The translations under genes were made by a program, and so were the position numbers. From an uncultured Alphaproteobacteria bacterium (lineage in GTDB: Bacteria; Pseudomonadota; Alphaproteobacteria; SP197): 64,000 bases of DNA. Shown in pieces: positions 53,058-61,196 of this stretch; within the stretch, counting starts at the first letter, position 1; each line of letters begins with the position of its first letter. Where the stretch lies: assembly GCA_958295695.1 (NCBI GenBank), contig OY282363.1, positions 372,001-436,000 on the forward strand, given 5' to 3'. The notes beneath the pieces are model-generated. The model was not told where the DNA came from, searched no databases, and saw only the letters and a program-made list of their open reading frames with translations.

Positions 53058-55861
53058 GCCGGGCGGCCATCGACCGGCTCATCGTCAACTCGCCCTGGGA
53101 GGAGCCGGCGCGGCACTGGCGCTACGACCGGACGACAGGGCGCTTCGATCTCGCGGACGGCCGGAGACCGGCGGGCTATGTCGTGGCGTCGCCGGATTCC
53201 AGGGCTTTCGACGATCCCGGCGTGTTCGTCGAGATCCCCCTCGTCAACCGCATCCGCGAGCGGGTGGGGGCGTGGCGCGCGGCGGGCTATCCGGGCGTCA
53301 CGGGGATCACGAAGCGCCTGCTGGAACACTGGAACGACCCCGAGGAGTTCGAGGCCCGGCGTTTCTTCTTCTGCCAGATCGAGGCGGCGGAAACGCTCGT
53401 CTGGCTCGCCGAGGCGCCGGCGGCCGACCGGCTGGGCGTCGATATCCCGTCCGACGGCGGACCGTTCGAGCGGCTGTGCGCCAAGATGGCGACCGGCGCC
53501 GGCAAGACCGTCGTCATGGCCATGGCCATCGCCTGGCATATCCTCAACAAGGCCGCCAACCCGCGCGATCCCCGGTTCTCCAGGCATGTCTTGGTCGTCG
53601 CGCCCGGCCTCACGGTGAAGAACCGCCTCGCCGTCCTGGAACCGTCCCACCCGGAGAACTACTACGAGGCGTTCCGCGTCGTGCCGCCGGCCCTGCTCGA
53701 CAAGCTGCGCCGGGGCAAGGTCTCGGTCCGCAACTGGCACGCGCTCAACTGGGAGACCGGGGAGAAGATCGCCGGCAGGCGCGGCGTCGACAAGCGGGGC
53801 GCCAAGAGCGACGAAGCCTGGGTCCGCGACGCGCTCGGCGACATGGCGGGCGCGCGGAACGTGCTGGTCGTCAACGACGAGGCGCATCACGCATGGCGGG
53901 TCCCCGCCGGAGCGAAGATCGGCGGCGTCGCCAGGGGCGACATCGAGGAAGCGACCAAATGGGTCGGCGGGCTGGACCGGATCCACCGGGCGCGCGGCGT
54001 CCTCGCCTGCTACGACTTTTCCGCCACGCCCTTCGCGCCGTCCGGCGGGCGGAGTTCCGAGGAGGCGCTGTTCGGCTGGATCGTGAGCGATTTCGGCCTG
54101 AACGACGCCATCGAATCCGGCCTGGTCAAAACGCCGCGGGTGGTGATCCGCGACGACGCGGCGCCCGACGCCAGGACCTACAAATCCCGCCTCTACCACA
54201 TCTACAACGATCCCGAGGTCAGGGACGACCTGAACCGCCGCGCCAAGCCGGAGGAGCCGTTGCCGGACCTGGTGATGAACGGCTACCACCTGCTCGGACA
54301 CGACTGGCGCGAGACCGCCAGGGCGTGGGCGGCGCGGGGGAGCGCCGCCCCGCCGGTCATGATCACCGTCGCCAACCGCACCGAGACCGCGGCGCGGGTC
54401 AAGCACGCCTTCGACCGCAAGAGGGTCCGCGTCGGCGAGCTCTGCGACCCGGAACGGACGCTCCATATCGACTCGAAGGTTCTCGAGAGCGCCGAGGCGG
54501 CGGTCGAACCCGTCGCCGGCGTCGGTTCCGACGGAGCCGGAGAGGCCGCGGACAAAGGCCCGCGCAAGCTGACAAAGAAGCAGCAGGCCGAGTTGTTGCG
54601 CCTGCAAGTGGACACCGTGGGCCAGCCCGGCAAGGAGGGCGCGCGCATCCAGAACGTGATCTCCGTCGGGATGCTGTCCGAAGGCTGGGACGCGAAGACC
54701 GTCACCCACATCATGGGCCTGCGCGCCTTCACCAGCCAGCTTCTGTGCGAACAGGTGGTGGGGCGCGGGCTGCGCCGCACGTCCTATGACGCGGACCCGG
54801 ACACCGGCCTGCTCAAGCCGGATTACGTCAATGTCTTCGGTGTGCCCTTCACCTTTCTGCCTCACGAGGGAGGGGAGAACGGCCAGCCGCCGCCGCGACC
54901 GAAGACCGCCATCGGGCCGGAGGCGGACAAGGCGGCTTTCGAAATTTCATGGCCCAACGTGGTCCGCATCGACCACGGCTACCGCCCGCGCCTGTCGCTC
55001 GATTGGGAACGGGTGGAGCCTCTGGCTCTCGACGCCGGACAAACCGTCCGGCTCGCGGAGCTCGCCCCCGTCGTCGACGGCAAGCCGGACATGACGAAGA
55101 TCGACTCCATAGACTTGGAGAGACTGGCGCGCGAGTTCCGCGCCCAACGCATCGTTTTCGAGACCGCGCGGGATGTGTACGACCAGATGCGGAAGGATTG
55201 GCCGGGCGACCGGACGTTCCTGCTGGCGCAACTGGCGCGGCTGGTCGAGCGGTTCATCCGGTCGGACAGGATCGACATCGCGCCCGCGCTGTTCCTCCGG
55301 GACGATCTCAAGCGCCGCCTCGTCGTCACCCTCAACATGACCAAGGTGGTGCAGCACATCTGGGAAGCGATCCGCCACGAGAACACGGAGACGCTGGAGC
55401 CGGTGTTCGACCGGGACCGGCCGATCCGCGCCACCGGCGACATGCGCACATGGCATACGGCCAGGCCCTGCGGGCGCGCCGACCGCAGCCACATCAACTT
55501 CTGCGTCTACGACAGCACATGGGAGGCTTCGGAGGCTTTCGCCCTCGACCGCGCGCCGGACGTGACCGCCTGGGCGAAGAACGACCATCTCGGCTTCGAG
55601 GTGTTCTACGTGTATCGAGGCGCTGTGCGGAAGTACCGTCCCGATTTCCTGGTCCGGTTTTCGTCGGGCGACATGCTGGTGCTGGAGACCAAGGGCCGGG
55701 ACAGAGACAGGGACCTGACCAAGCGGCGTTTCCTCGACGAATGGGTGCGCGCCGTCAACGCCCATGGCGGTTTCGGGCGCTGGTCCTGGGACGTGTCGAG
55801 AAGCCCCGGCGACATCCGGGACATCCTCGCGAAACACGCGCGACCGGACGACGCCGCCTGA
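53054..55861 (+). CDS. Type III-like restriction endonuclease subunit (Res)
   Basis: A 935-residue helicase-nuclease. Walker A is ATGAGKTVVMAMA (near residue 150) and the DEAH-like box is NDEAHHAW (near 275). Motif III FSATPF, the later helicase motif ISVGMLSEGWDAKTVTHI and QVVGRGLRR follow. The C-terminal PD-(D/E)xK nuclease reads PDFLVRFSSGDMLVLETKG (near residues 862-880). It starts at GTG 53054 on the stop of the second HEPN gene. It should cut unmodified sites as a complex with Mod. Its architecture resembles a Type III-like Res family annotated in databases as BPTD_3080 (from memory). Confidence 0.9.
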   Translation: MSRAAIDRLIVNSPWEEPARHWRYDRTTGRFDLADGRRPAGYVVASPDSRAFDDPGVFVEIPLVNRIRERVGAWRAAGYPGVTGITKRLLEHWNDPEEFEARRFFFCQIEAAETLVWLAEAPAADRLGVDIPSDGGPFERLCAKMATGAGKTVVMAMAIAWHILNKAANPRDPRFSRHVLVVAPGLTVKNRLAVLEPSHPENYYEAFRVVPPALLDKLRRGKVSVRNWHALNWETGEKIAGRRGVDKRGAKSDEAWVRDALGDMAGARNVLVVNDEAHHAWRVPAGAKIGGVARGDIEEATKWVGGLDRIHRARGVLACYDFSATPFAPSGGRSSEEALFGWIVSDFGLNDAIESGLVKTPRVVIRDDAAPDARTYKSRLYHIYNDPEVRDDLNRRAKPEEPLPDLVMNGYHLLGHDWRETARAWAARGSAAPPVMITVANRTETAARVKHAFDRKRVRVGELCDPERTLHIDSKVLESAEAAVEPVAGVGSDGAGEAADKGPRKLTKKQQAELLRLQVDTVGQPGKEGARIQNVISVGMLSEGWDAKTVTHIMGLRAFTSQLLCEQVVGRGLRRTSYDADPDTGLLKPDYVNVFGVPFTFLPHEGGENGQPPPRPKTAIGPEADKAAFEISWPNVVRIDHGYRPRLSLDWERVEPLALDAGQTVRLAELAPVVDGKPDMTKIDSIDLERLAREFRAQRIVFETARDVYDQMRKDWPGDRTFLLAQLARLVERFIRSDRIDIAPALFLRDDLKRRLVVTLNMTKVVQHIWEAIRHENTETLEPVFDRDRPIRATGDMRTWHTARPCGRADRSHINFCVYDSTWEASEAFALDRAPDVTAWAKNDHLGFEVFYVYRGAVRKYRPDFLVRFSSGDMLVLETKGRDRDRDLTKRRFLDEWVRAVNAHGGFGRWSWDVSRSPGDIRDILAKHARPDDAA

Positions 55862-55943
55862 ACCGCCCGTCCCCGCGGGCGCGGATTGACAGGGCGCCCG
55901 CCGGGGCCGCAGGCTCGCGCCGTCACGATGGAGACCACGCATC

Positions 55944-57149
55944 ATGGTTCGTCTCGCCGATCTCGACGAGGAGGTGGCGGTTTTCCTGCGCGACTGGGAC
56001 ATCCCGGACGTGCCGGGTTCGCCCTGGGTCCCGCCGCCTCCCGCCGCCGAGCGCCGGGTCGCGCTGATCTCGTCGGCGGGCCTCAAGCTCCCCGGCGACC
56101 GGCCGTTCACCGACGGCTCCGCCGACTACCGCGTCATCCCCGCCGAGCGCGCCCCGGACGTCGTCATGGACCACCTCTCGACTTGGCACGACCGCACCGG
56201 ATTCCAGCAGGACGTCAACACGGTCTTTCCGCTGGAGCGGCTCCGGGAGCTCGCGGCGGCCGGCGAGATCGGATCGGTCGCCGACTTCCACTACTCCTTC
56301 ATGGGCGCGACCGATCCCAACGCGATGGAGGCGGACGCCCGCGCGCTCGCGGGCCCGATGAAGGCCGAGGGCGTCAACACGGTCGTGCTCGCCCCCGTCT
56401 GACCCCTTTGCACGTGCGCCGTGAGCGGACTGGCGAAGTTCTTGGAGGACGAGGGACTGGCGACCGCGCTGGTGGCGCTGGTGCGCGGCCAGGCCGAGCG
56501 TGTCGCGCCGCCGCGGGCGCTTTGGGTGACGTTCCCGCTGGGCCGGCCCTTCGGCGTTCCCGACGACGCGGCCTTCCAGACCCGCGTCCTGCGCGCGACG
56601 CTGGCGCTGCTCGACCGGGCGGAGGGCCCGGTGCTGGAGGACTTCCCCGAGGACGCGCCGGACCGGACCGTCGATGACGACGGACAAGGCTGGGTCTGCC
56701 CGGTGCGCTTCCCGAAGGCGCCGGCGGCCGGCGAAGGCGAACCGCTCGACGCGGCGCTGCGGGAAATCGACGAACTGGCGCCGTGGTACCGGGCGGGCCT
56801 GGACCGGCGCGCCCGGACCACCGTGGGGGCCTCGGGCCTCCCGCCCGCCGACGCGGCCCGGCTCCTGGCCCGCTGGACCGACGGCACGGCGCGCGAGGAC
56901 ACGCCGGGGGGCATGAAGCCGGCCGACGCCCTGCGCCTCGCGTCGGAGGACCTCAAGGCCTACTACATCGAGGCCGCCACGGCCCGGCCGGGCCCCGACG
57001 CGGGCGAGGGCGTCGTGGCCTGGTTCTGGACCGAAACCGCCGCCGCCGACCTCATCCGGGCCCTGCGCGAGGCCTGCCTCGCGGCCGACGATCCGGCGAT
57101 TCGCGATGTCGGCGACGTCATGCTGGCGCCGGGGAAGCGCCTCGCCTGA
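55944..57149 (+). CDS. GrdB-like selenoprotein with in-frame UGA selenocysteine
   Basis: One 401-residue protein read through TGA at 56400-56402, selenocysteine at residue 153. The frame before (VNTVVLAPV) and after (PLCTCAVSGLAKFLEDEG) the TGA is the same, and the junction gives U-P-L-C-T, the Sec-x-x-Cys-Thr redox motif of the glycine/sarcosine/betaine/D-proline reductase selenoprotein B family. The N-terminal half has FQQDVNTVFPLERLRELA and DFHYSFMGATDP; the C-terminal half has FPLGRPFGVPDDAAFQ. The neighbouring selD, tRNA-Sec, selB and selA supply the decoding machinery. Its enzymatic role in this organism, without other reductase subunits here, is unknown; a thiol-dependent reductase is likely. 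An annotation that treats TGA as stop would split it at residue 152. Confidence 0.93.
56417..56435 (+). promoter_or_regulatory. Candidate bacterial SECIS hairpin after the UGA
   Basis: CGCC (56417-56420) and GGCG (56432-56435) can pair around an 11-base loop, starting 15 bases after the UGA codon, the normal distance for a SelB-binding stem-loop. A GCACGTGC palindrome just before could extend or compete with it. The structure is short and GC-rich, so the exact fold is uncertain. Confidence 0.4.
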
Positions 57150-57167
57150 TCCTCCCCTTCCGCCGGC

Positions 57168-59342
57168 TCAGGCGAGGCGGATCGCGGGCGCGCCGGCGGC
57201 GGCGACCCTTCCGACGACGGCCGAGGCGCCGTCGCCGCCGTCCCGCAGCCGCCGGACGACGGCCCCGGCCCTCTCCCCGGCGACGCCGGCCAGCAGGCCG
57301 CCCGAGGTCTGGGGGTCGAACAGCAGCGGATCGGCCGACGCGGCGTCGATCCAGCCCTCCAGACCCGCCATGTTCCCCGGATGCAGCGTGCTGGCGACGC
57401 CCCGCGCCAGGAGCTCCCGCGCGCCCGGGTAGGCCGGCAGGGCCGCGGCGTCGATCTCGACCGAGACGTTCGACGCCATGGCCATCTCCAGGAGGTGTCC
57501 GGCCAGGCCGAAGCCCGTGACGTCCGTCATGGCGCTCGTCCCCGCCTCCGCCAGGAGCCGCGCCGCGGGCCCGTTCGAGCGTCGCATGCCGTCGAGCGCC
57601 GCCCCGATCCACGCGCCGCGGGCCTCCCCGCGCATGTCGGCGGCGAACAGCGCGCCGGCGCCGAGCGGCTTGGTCAGGACCAGCGCGTCGCCGGGCTCGA
57701 GGCCCGACTTGCGGATCAGCGCCCCCTCGTCGGCGAAGCCCGTCACGGCGAGGCCCAGGGCCGCTCGCTCGCTCTCGCCCGTATGGCCGCCCATCAGCGC
57801 GCAGCCCTCGTCGCGCAGCGCCGCGAGCACGCCCGAGAGCATCTGCACGAGGTCGTCCTCCATGGCCCCGTCTCCGCCCGGCAGGAGGCCCGCCAGCGCC
57901 AGGGCCCCGACCGGCTCGGCGCCCATGGCGTGAATGTCCGAAAGGGCGTGGACCGCCGCGATGCGGCCGAAGAGATAGGGATCGTCCAGGAAGGCGGGGA
58001 AGTGGTCGATGGTCTGGACCGCGACCTTGCCCGCCGGGGGACGGAGGACGGCCGCGTCGTCGGGCGCGTCGAGGCCGGTCAGCACCTCGGGCCGCGACGG
58101 CGCGTCGAGGCGCGCCAGCGCGCGCCGCAGGACCCGCGCGGGCGTCTTGGCGCCGCAGCCGCCGCAGCGCATGGGCGTTCCGGCCGCCTCCGGCATCGCC
58201 GGAAGGCGTCGGTAGCGTTCCATCCAGCGCCGGTCGATCCGGTCCTTCCAGCGCCACACCCAGTCGCCGGCGAAGGCGAGACCGCCCCAGGAGCCGACGG
58301 CGTGGCGCCGGCCCGTGGAGATCAGCGCCATGGTGACGCGCTGGGGCCGGAAAGGCTCCAGGGGCCGGCCGGCGGCGAGCGCGCGCAGGTTGCGCGCCAG
58401 CAGCGGCCCCTGGCGCACCGCGTGGACGCCGTTCCTGGCCAGCCGGAGCCCGGCGTGGCCGGCCGCGTCGCCGGCGGCGAAGACGAAGGGATGCGACAGG
58501 GACCGCAGATGGCGGTCGACCGCGATGAAACCGTCCTCGTCGAGACCCAGGCCCGTTTCCCCGAGCCAGGCGGGCGCCGCCGCGCCGGTCGCCAGGACCG
58601 TCGCGTCGCTGCGGATCTCGGCGCCGTCGTCGCAGACGACGCATCCGGGCCTGAGCGCCGCGACGCGGCGGCCCAGGCGCAGCGCGACGCCGTCGGCCTC
58701 CAGGGCCCGCGTCAGGCGCCGCCGCGCGCCGCGTCCATGGCCGGGCAGCAGGGCCTCGGCGACGAGGCAGGCGCGAAGCCCGCTCGCGTCTCCCCCTTTC
58801 TCGGCGATCCGCCGCGCGAGGCGGCGGCGCAGGCCCAGGCAGAGCTCCACGCCGCCGGCCCCGCCGCCGGCCACCGCGAAACGCCAGGGTCCGTCCCTCT
58901 CCACGGCCTCGTCCTCGAACTCCCTCCAGCGTTCGAGGAAACGGTCGACCGGTTTCACCGGCAGGCCGATCTCCGAGCCTTCGACGCCGGCGGTGGCGGG
59001 CGTCGAGCCGATGTCGATCGCGGCGATGTCGAAGCGCAGCGGCGGCCGGTCGTCGAACAGCACGCGGCGGGCGTCGAGGTCCAGCCCGGTCGCCGGCGCG
59101 TGCACGAGCCGCGCGCCGGCCCGCGCGCAAAGCGGCCGCAGGTCGATATGGGCCTCGTCGCGGGTGTAGAGCTCCGCCACGTAGCCCGGCAGCATGCCCG
59201 AGTAGGGCGTCGCCGCGTCGCGCGCCACGACGGTGAGCCTGACGCCCGGCGCCGGCTCCATCGCGGCGCGGCGCAGAACCTCGACATGGGCGTGGCCGCC
59301 GCCGACGAGCGCCACGTCGAGCCGGTGCGGTCCGACCCTCAC
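57168..59342 (-). CDS. selD: NADH-dehydrogenase-like FAD oxidoreductase fused to selenophosphate synthetase
   Basis: A 724-residue fusion. The N-terminal ~370 residues are an FAD/NAD(P) disulfide-reductase-type domain (LDVALVGGGHAHVEVLRR, then FVFAAGDAAGHAG). The rest is SelD, which makes selenophosphate from selenide and ATP: MRCGGCGAKTPARVLRR (catalytic Cys-x-x-Lys region), LSDIHAMGAEPVGALAL, GGHTGESERAALGL, DVTGFGLAGHL and DPQTSGGLL. The catalytic position is Cys, not Sec. The GTG at 59342 is preferred because any upstream start would overlap tRNA-Sec. It converges on the selenoprotein gene with 18 bases between. Such fusions are known; the reductase may supply selenide. Confidence 0.9.
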   Translation of the reverse strand: MRVGPHRLDVALVGGGHAHVEVLRRAAMEPAPGVRLTVVARDAATPYSGMLPGYVAELYTRDEAHIDLRPLCARAGARLVHAPATGLDLDARRVLFDDRPPLRFDIAAIDIGSTPATAGVEGSEIGLPVKPVDRFLERWREFEDEAVERDGPWRFAVAGGGAGGVELCLGLRRRLARRIAEKGGDASGLRACLVAEALLPGHGRGARRRLTRALEADGVALRLGRRVAALRPGCVVCDDGAEIRSDATVLATGAAAPAWLGETGLGLDEDGFIAVDRHLRSLSHPFVFAAGDAAGHAGLRLARNGVHAVRQGPLLARNLRALAAGRPLEPFRPQRVTMALISTGRRHAVGSWGGLAFAGDWVWRWKDRIDRRWMERYRRLPAMPEAAGTPMRCGGCGAKTPARVLRRALARLDAPSRPEVLTGLDAPDDAAVLRPPAGKVAVQTIDHFPAFLDDPYLFGRIAAVHALSDIHAMGAEPVGALALAGLLPGGDGAMEDDLVQMLSGVLAALRDEGCALMGGHTGESERAALGLAVTGFADEGALIRKSGLEPGDALVLTKPLGAGALFAADMRGEARGAWIGAALDGMRRSNGPAARLLAEAGTSAMTDVTGFGLAGHLLEMAMASNVSVEIDAAALPAYPGARELLARGVASTLHPGNMAGLEGWIDAASADPLLFDPQTSGGLLAGVAGERAGAVVRRLRDGGDGASAVVGRVAAAGAPAIRLA

Positions 59343-59365
59343 CTCAGGCGCGCGCCCGGAGACGG

Positions 59366-59457
59366 CGGAAGGGGGTGGGAGTCGAACCCACCAGGCGCGT
59401 CGAACGCCCCTCACTGGTTTTGAAGACCATGCGGCCCACCGGAACCGATCCCCCTCC
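59366..59457 (-). tRNA. selC: Selenocysteine tRNA, anticodon UCA
   Basis: A 92-base tRNA with the features of bacterial tRNA-Sec. The acceptor stem has eight pairs (GGAGGGGG with CCCCTTCC), the anticodon loop is CTTCAAA with UCA at 59421-59423, and the variable arm is long (GGGGCGTTCGACGCGCC). The T-loop is GGTTCGACTCCC. The discriminator is G and the following genomic bases are CCG, so the CCA end must be completed after transcription. It lies 23 bases upstream of the selD fusion start on the same strand. Confidence 0.95.
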
Positions 59458-59581
59458 GGACATTCGCCATGGCTAGCGCGGCTCCAACCGGGATACAAAG
59501 CAAAATCCGCGCGAGGCTTCGGGTCCGGGCCGGAGGGGTCGCGGACGTGGAGCCGGTCGACCGGAACGGAGACGAGCCCGG

Positions 59582-61156
59582 ATGGGTGTGGACATCGGCG
59601 TGAAGACCGGAGAGCGCGGGGCGGCCGGGAGCTGGCGTCCCGAGATCGAGATCAAGCTCGCGGCCCCGCCCGGCGCCGTCGAACGGCTGCTGGCCGCCGC
59701 GCCGCTCGCCGGCGCCGGCGCGGCCGGGGAAAGGCGCCTCGAGTCGGTCTACTACGACACCCGCGACCGGCTTCTCCGGAGAGACGGCGTCGCGCTCAGG
59801 GTGCGCCGCGCGGGCGGCGCCCCGGTCCAGACGATCAAGACGGGCGCGCACGCGCAGGCGCGGCTGGAGCGCGACGATCCTCTCGACCGCCCCGCGCCCC
59901 GCGCCCGGTTCCTGCGCGAGGCCGGCGGCGAACGCTACCGCCATATCGGCGACGGCGACCTCCTGCCCGTCTGCGTCAGCCGGATCGACCGCCGGACGGT
60001 CGAGGTGGCGGCCGGCGGCGGGAGCCGGATCGAGGTCGCCATCGACCGCGGATCGATCGAGGCCGCGGGCCGGACCGAACCGGTCTGCGAGATCGAATTG
60101 GAGCTGGTCGAGGGCCCGGTCGCCGATCTCTACGGTCTGGCGCTGGCGCTCCTCCGGCGCGGGGAGCCGCTCGCGATCGAGCCCCGCGCGAAGTCGGAAC
60201 GCGGCTATGCGCTGGCCGGCGGCCCGCCTCCGCCGTGGCGCAAGGCCGGGCCGGTCGGCCTCGACGCCGCCGCCACGCTGGGCGACGGGATCGCCGCCGT
60301 CATGGCGCACTGCCAAGGCCACTGGCTGGGCAACCAGTGCGCCGCGCTCGACGGCGCCGACAGCGAAGGCGTCCACCAGATGCGCGTCGCGATCCGGCGG
60401 CTTCGCGCGGCCTTCGACTTCTTCTCGCCATGGCTCGACGCGGACGAGGCGGCCCGGCTGCGGCGCGAGACCGGGTGGCTCGGCAAGCGTCTGGGCGCGG
60501 CGCGCGACCTCGACGTGCTGCTGGCGGACATCGTCGCGCCGGTCCTGGCCGCCCGGCCCGGCGACGACGACCTGCCGGACCTCGAGGCGCTGGCGCGCGA
60601 AGCCAGGACCGCGGCCTACGACGGCCTGAGGGAGACCATGGGCCGGCCCCGCTATGCCGACCTCGTGCTGTCGGCCGGCCACTGGATCGCTCTGGGACGC
60701 TGGAGCCGGGACCGTGGCGACGCCCTGTCGCGGCCCCTCGCGGCGTCCGCGCGCGGCGCCCTCGATTCGATCCATGGACGGGTCATGGCGCGCGCCGACG
60801 GTTTCGACGCCATGACGGCGGCGGAACGCCACGCGCTCAGGCTCGACATCAAGAGGCTGCGCTACGCCCTCCAGTTCGTCGGTTCGGCCTTCGGCGACGG
60901 GGCGGCCCATCTCCAGGCCCTGGGCCGCCTGCAGGACCTGCTCGGCGCGGCCAACGACGCCGCGCTCGCCGAGGCGCAGGTCGCGGCGGCGATCTCCCGC
61001 GTTCCGGGCGGCGGGAAGCGGCGGCGGCTGGCCCGCGCCGGCGGCCTCGTCGCCGGCTGGTGGACCGCGAAAGGCGCCGGCCGGGAAGAGGAGATCCGGG
61101 CGGCCTGGCGGACATTCGCCGGCCTCGCGCCCTTCTGGCGGCCGGAACCGTCCTGA
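59582..61156 (+). CDS. CYTH-CHAD domain protein (inorganic triphosphatase / polyphosphate-binding)
   Basis: A 524-residue two-domain protein. The N-terminal CYTH tunnel domain has the ExExK signature EIEIKLA at residues 21-25, with VYYDTRDRLLRRDGVALRVRR and CEIELELVEG. The C-terminal CHAD domain is helical and histidine/arginine-rich (EGVHQMRVAIRRLRAAFDFF, HALRLDIKRLRYALQF). CYTH domains hydrolyse triphosphate; CHAD binds polyphosphate. It is encoded opposite to its selenium neighbours, without obvious link to them. Confidence 0.92.
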   Translation: MGVDIGVKTGERGAAGSWRPEIEIKLAAPPGAVERLLAAAPLAGAGAAGERRLESVYYDTRDRLLRRDGVALRVRRAGGAPVQTIKTGAHAQARLERDDPLDRPAPRARFLREAGGERYRHIGDGDLLPVCVSRIDRRTVEVAAGGGSRIEVAIDRGSIEAAGRTEPVCEIELELVEGPVADLYGLALALLRRGEPLAIEPRAKSERGYALAGGPPPPWRKAGPVGLDAAATLGDGIAAVMAHCQGHWLGNQCAALDGADSEGVHQMRVAIRRLRAAFDFFSPWLDADEAARLRRETGWLGKRLGAARDLDVLLADIVAPVLAARPGDDDLPDLEALAREARTAAYDGLRETMGRPRYADLVLSAGHWIALGRWSRDRGDALSRPLAASARGALDSIHGRVMARADGFDAMTAAERHALRLDIKRLRYALQFVGSAFGDGAAHLQALGRLQDLLGAANDAALAEAQVAAAISRVPGGGKRRRLARAGGLVAGWWTAKGAGREEEIRAAWRTFAGLAPFWRPEPS

Positions 61157-61164
61157 AATCGGGG

Positions 61165-61196
61165 AGCCGGGGCGAAGTCTCCCGTTCGGCCCGGCT
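61165..61196. terminator. Hairpin between convergent CYTH-CHAD and selB
   Basis: AGCCGGGGCGAA (61165-61176) pairs with TTCGGCCCGGCT (61185-61196) at 11 of 12 positions around an eight-base loop. It lies between the stop codons of two converging genes, so a two-way terminator is plausible. No T-run follows. Confidence 0.5.

Noticed and set aside
55944..56402. Independent 152-residue protein ending at the TGA
   Set aside because: It would end exactly before the redox motif and lacks half of the GrdB-like fold; recoding is the better explanation.
56421..57149. Separate protein-coding gene starting GTG 56421 (selenoprotein second half)
   Set aside because: The frame is continuous with 55944-56402 through the TGA, the junction forms the UxxCT motif, and the Sec machinery is adjacent; a separate gene would leave both halves without the catalytic site.
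59343..59498. Extra N-terminal 52 residues for the selD fusion
   Set aside because: These codons would overlap the tRNA-Sec gene on the same strand and have no resemblance to oxidoreductase N-termini, which start at LDVALVGGGHAH.
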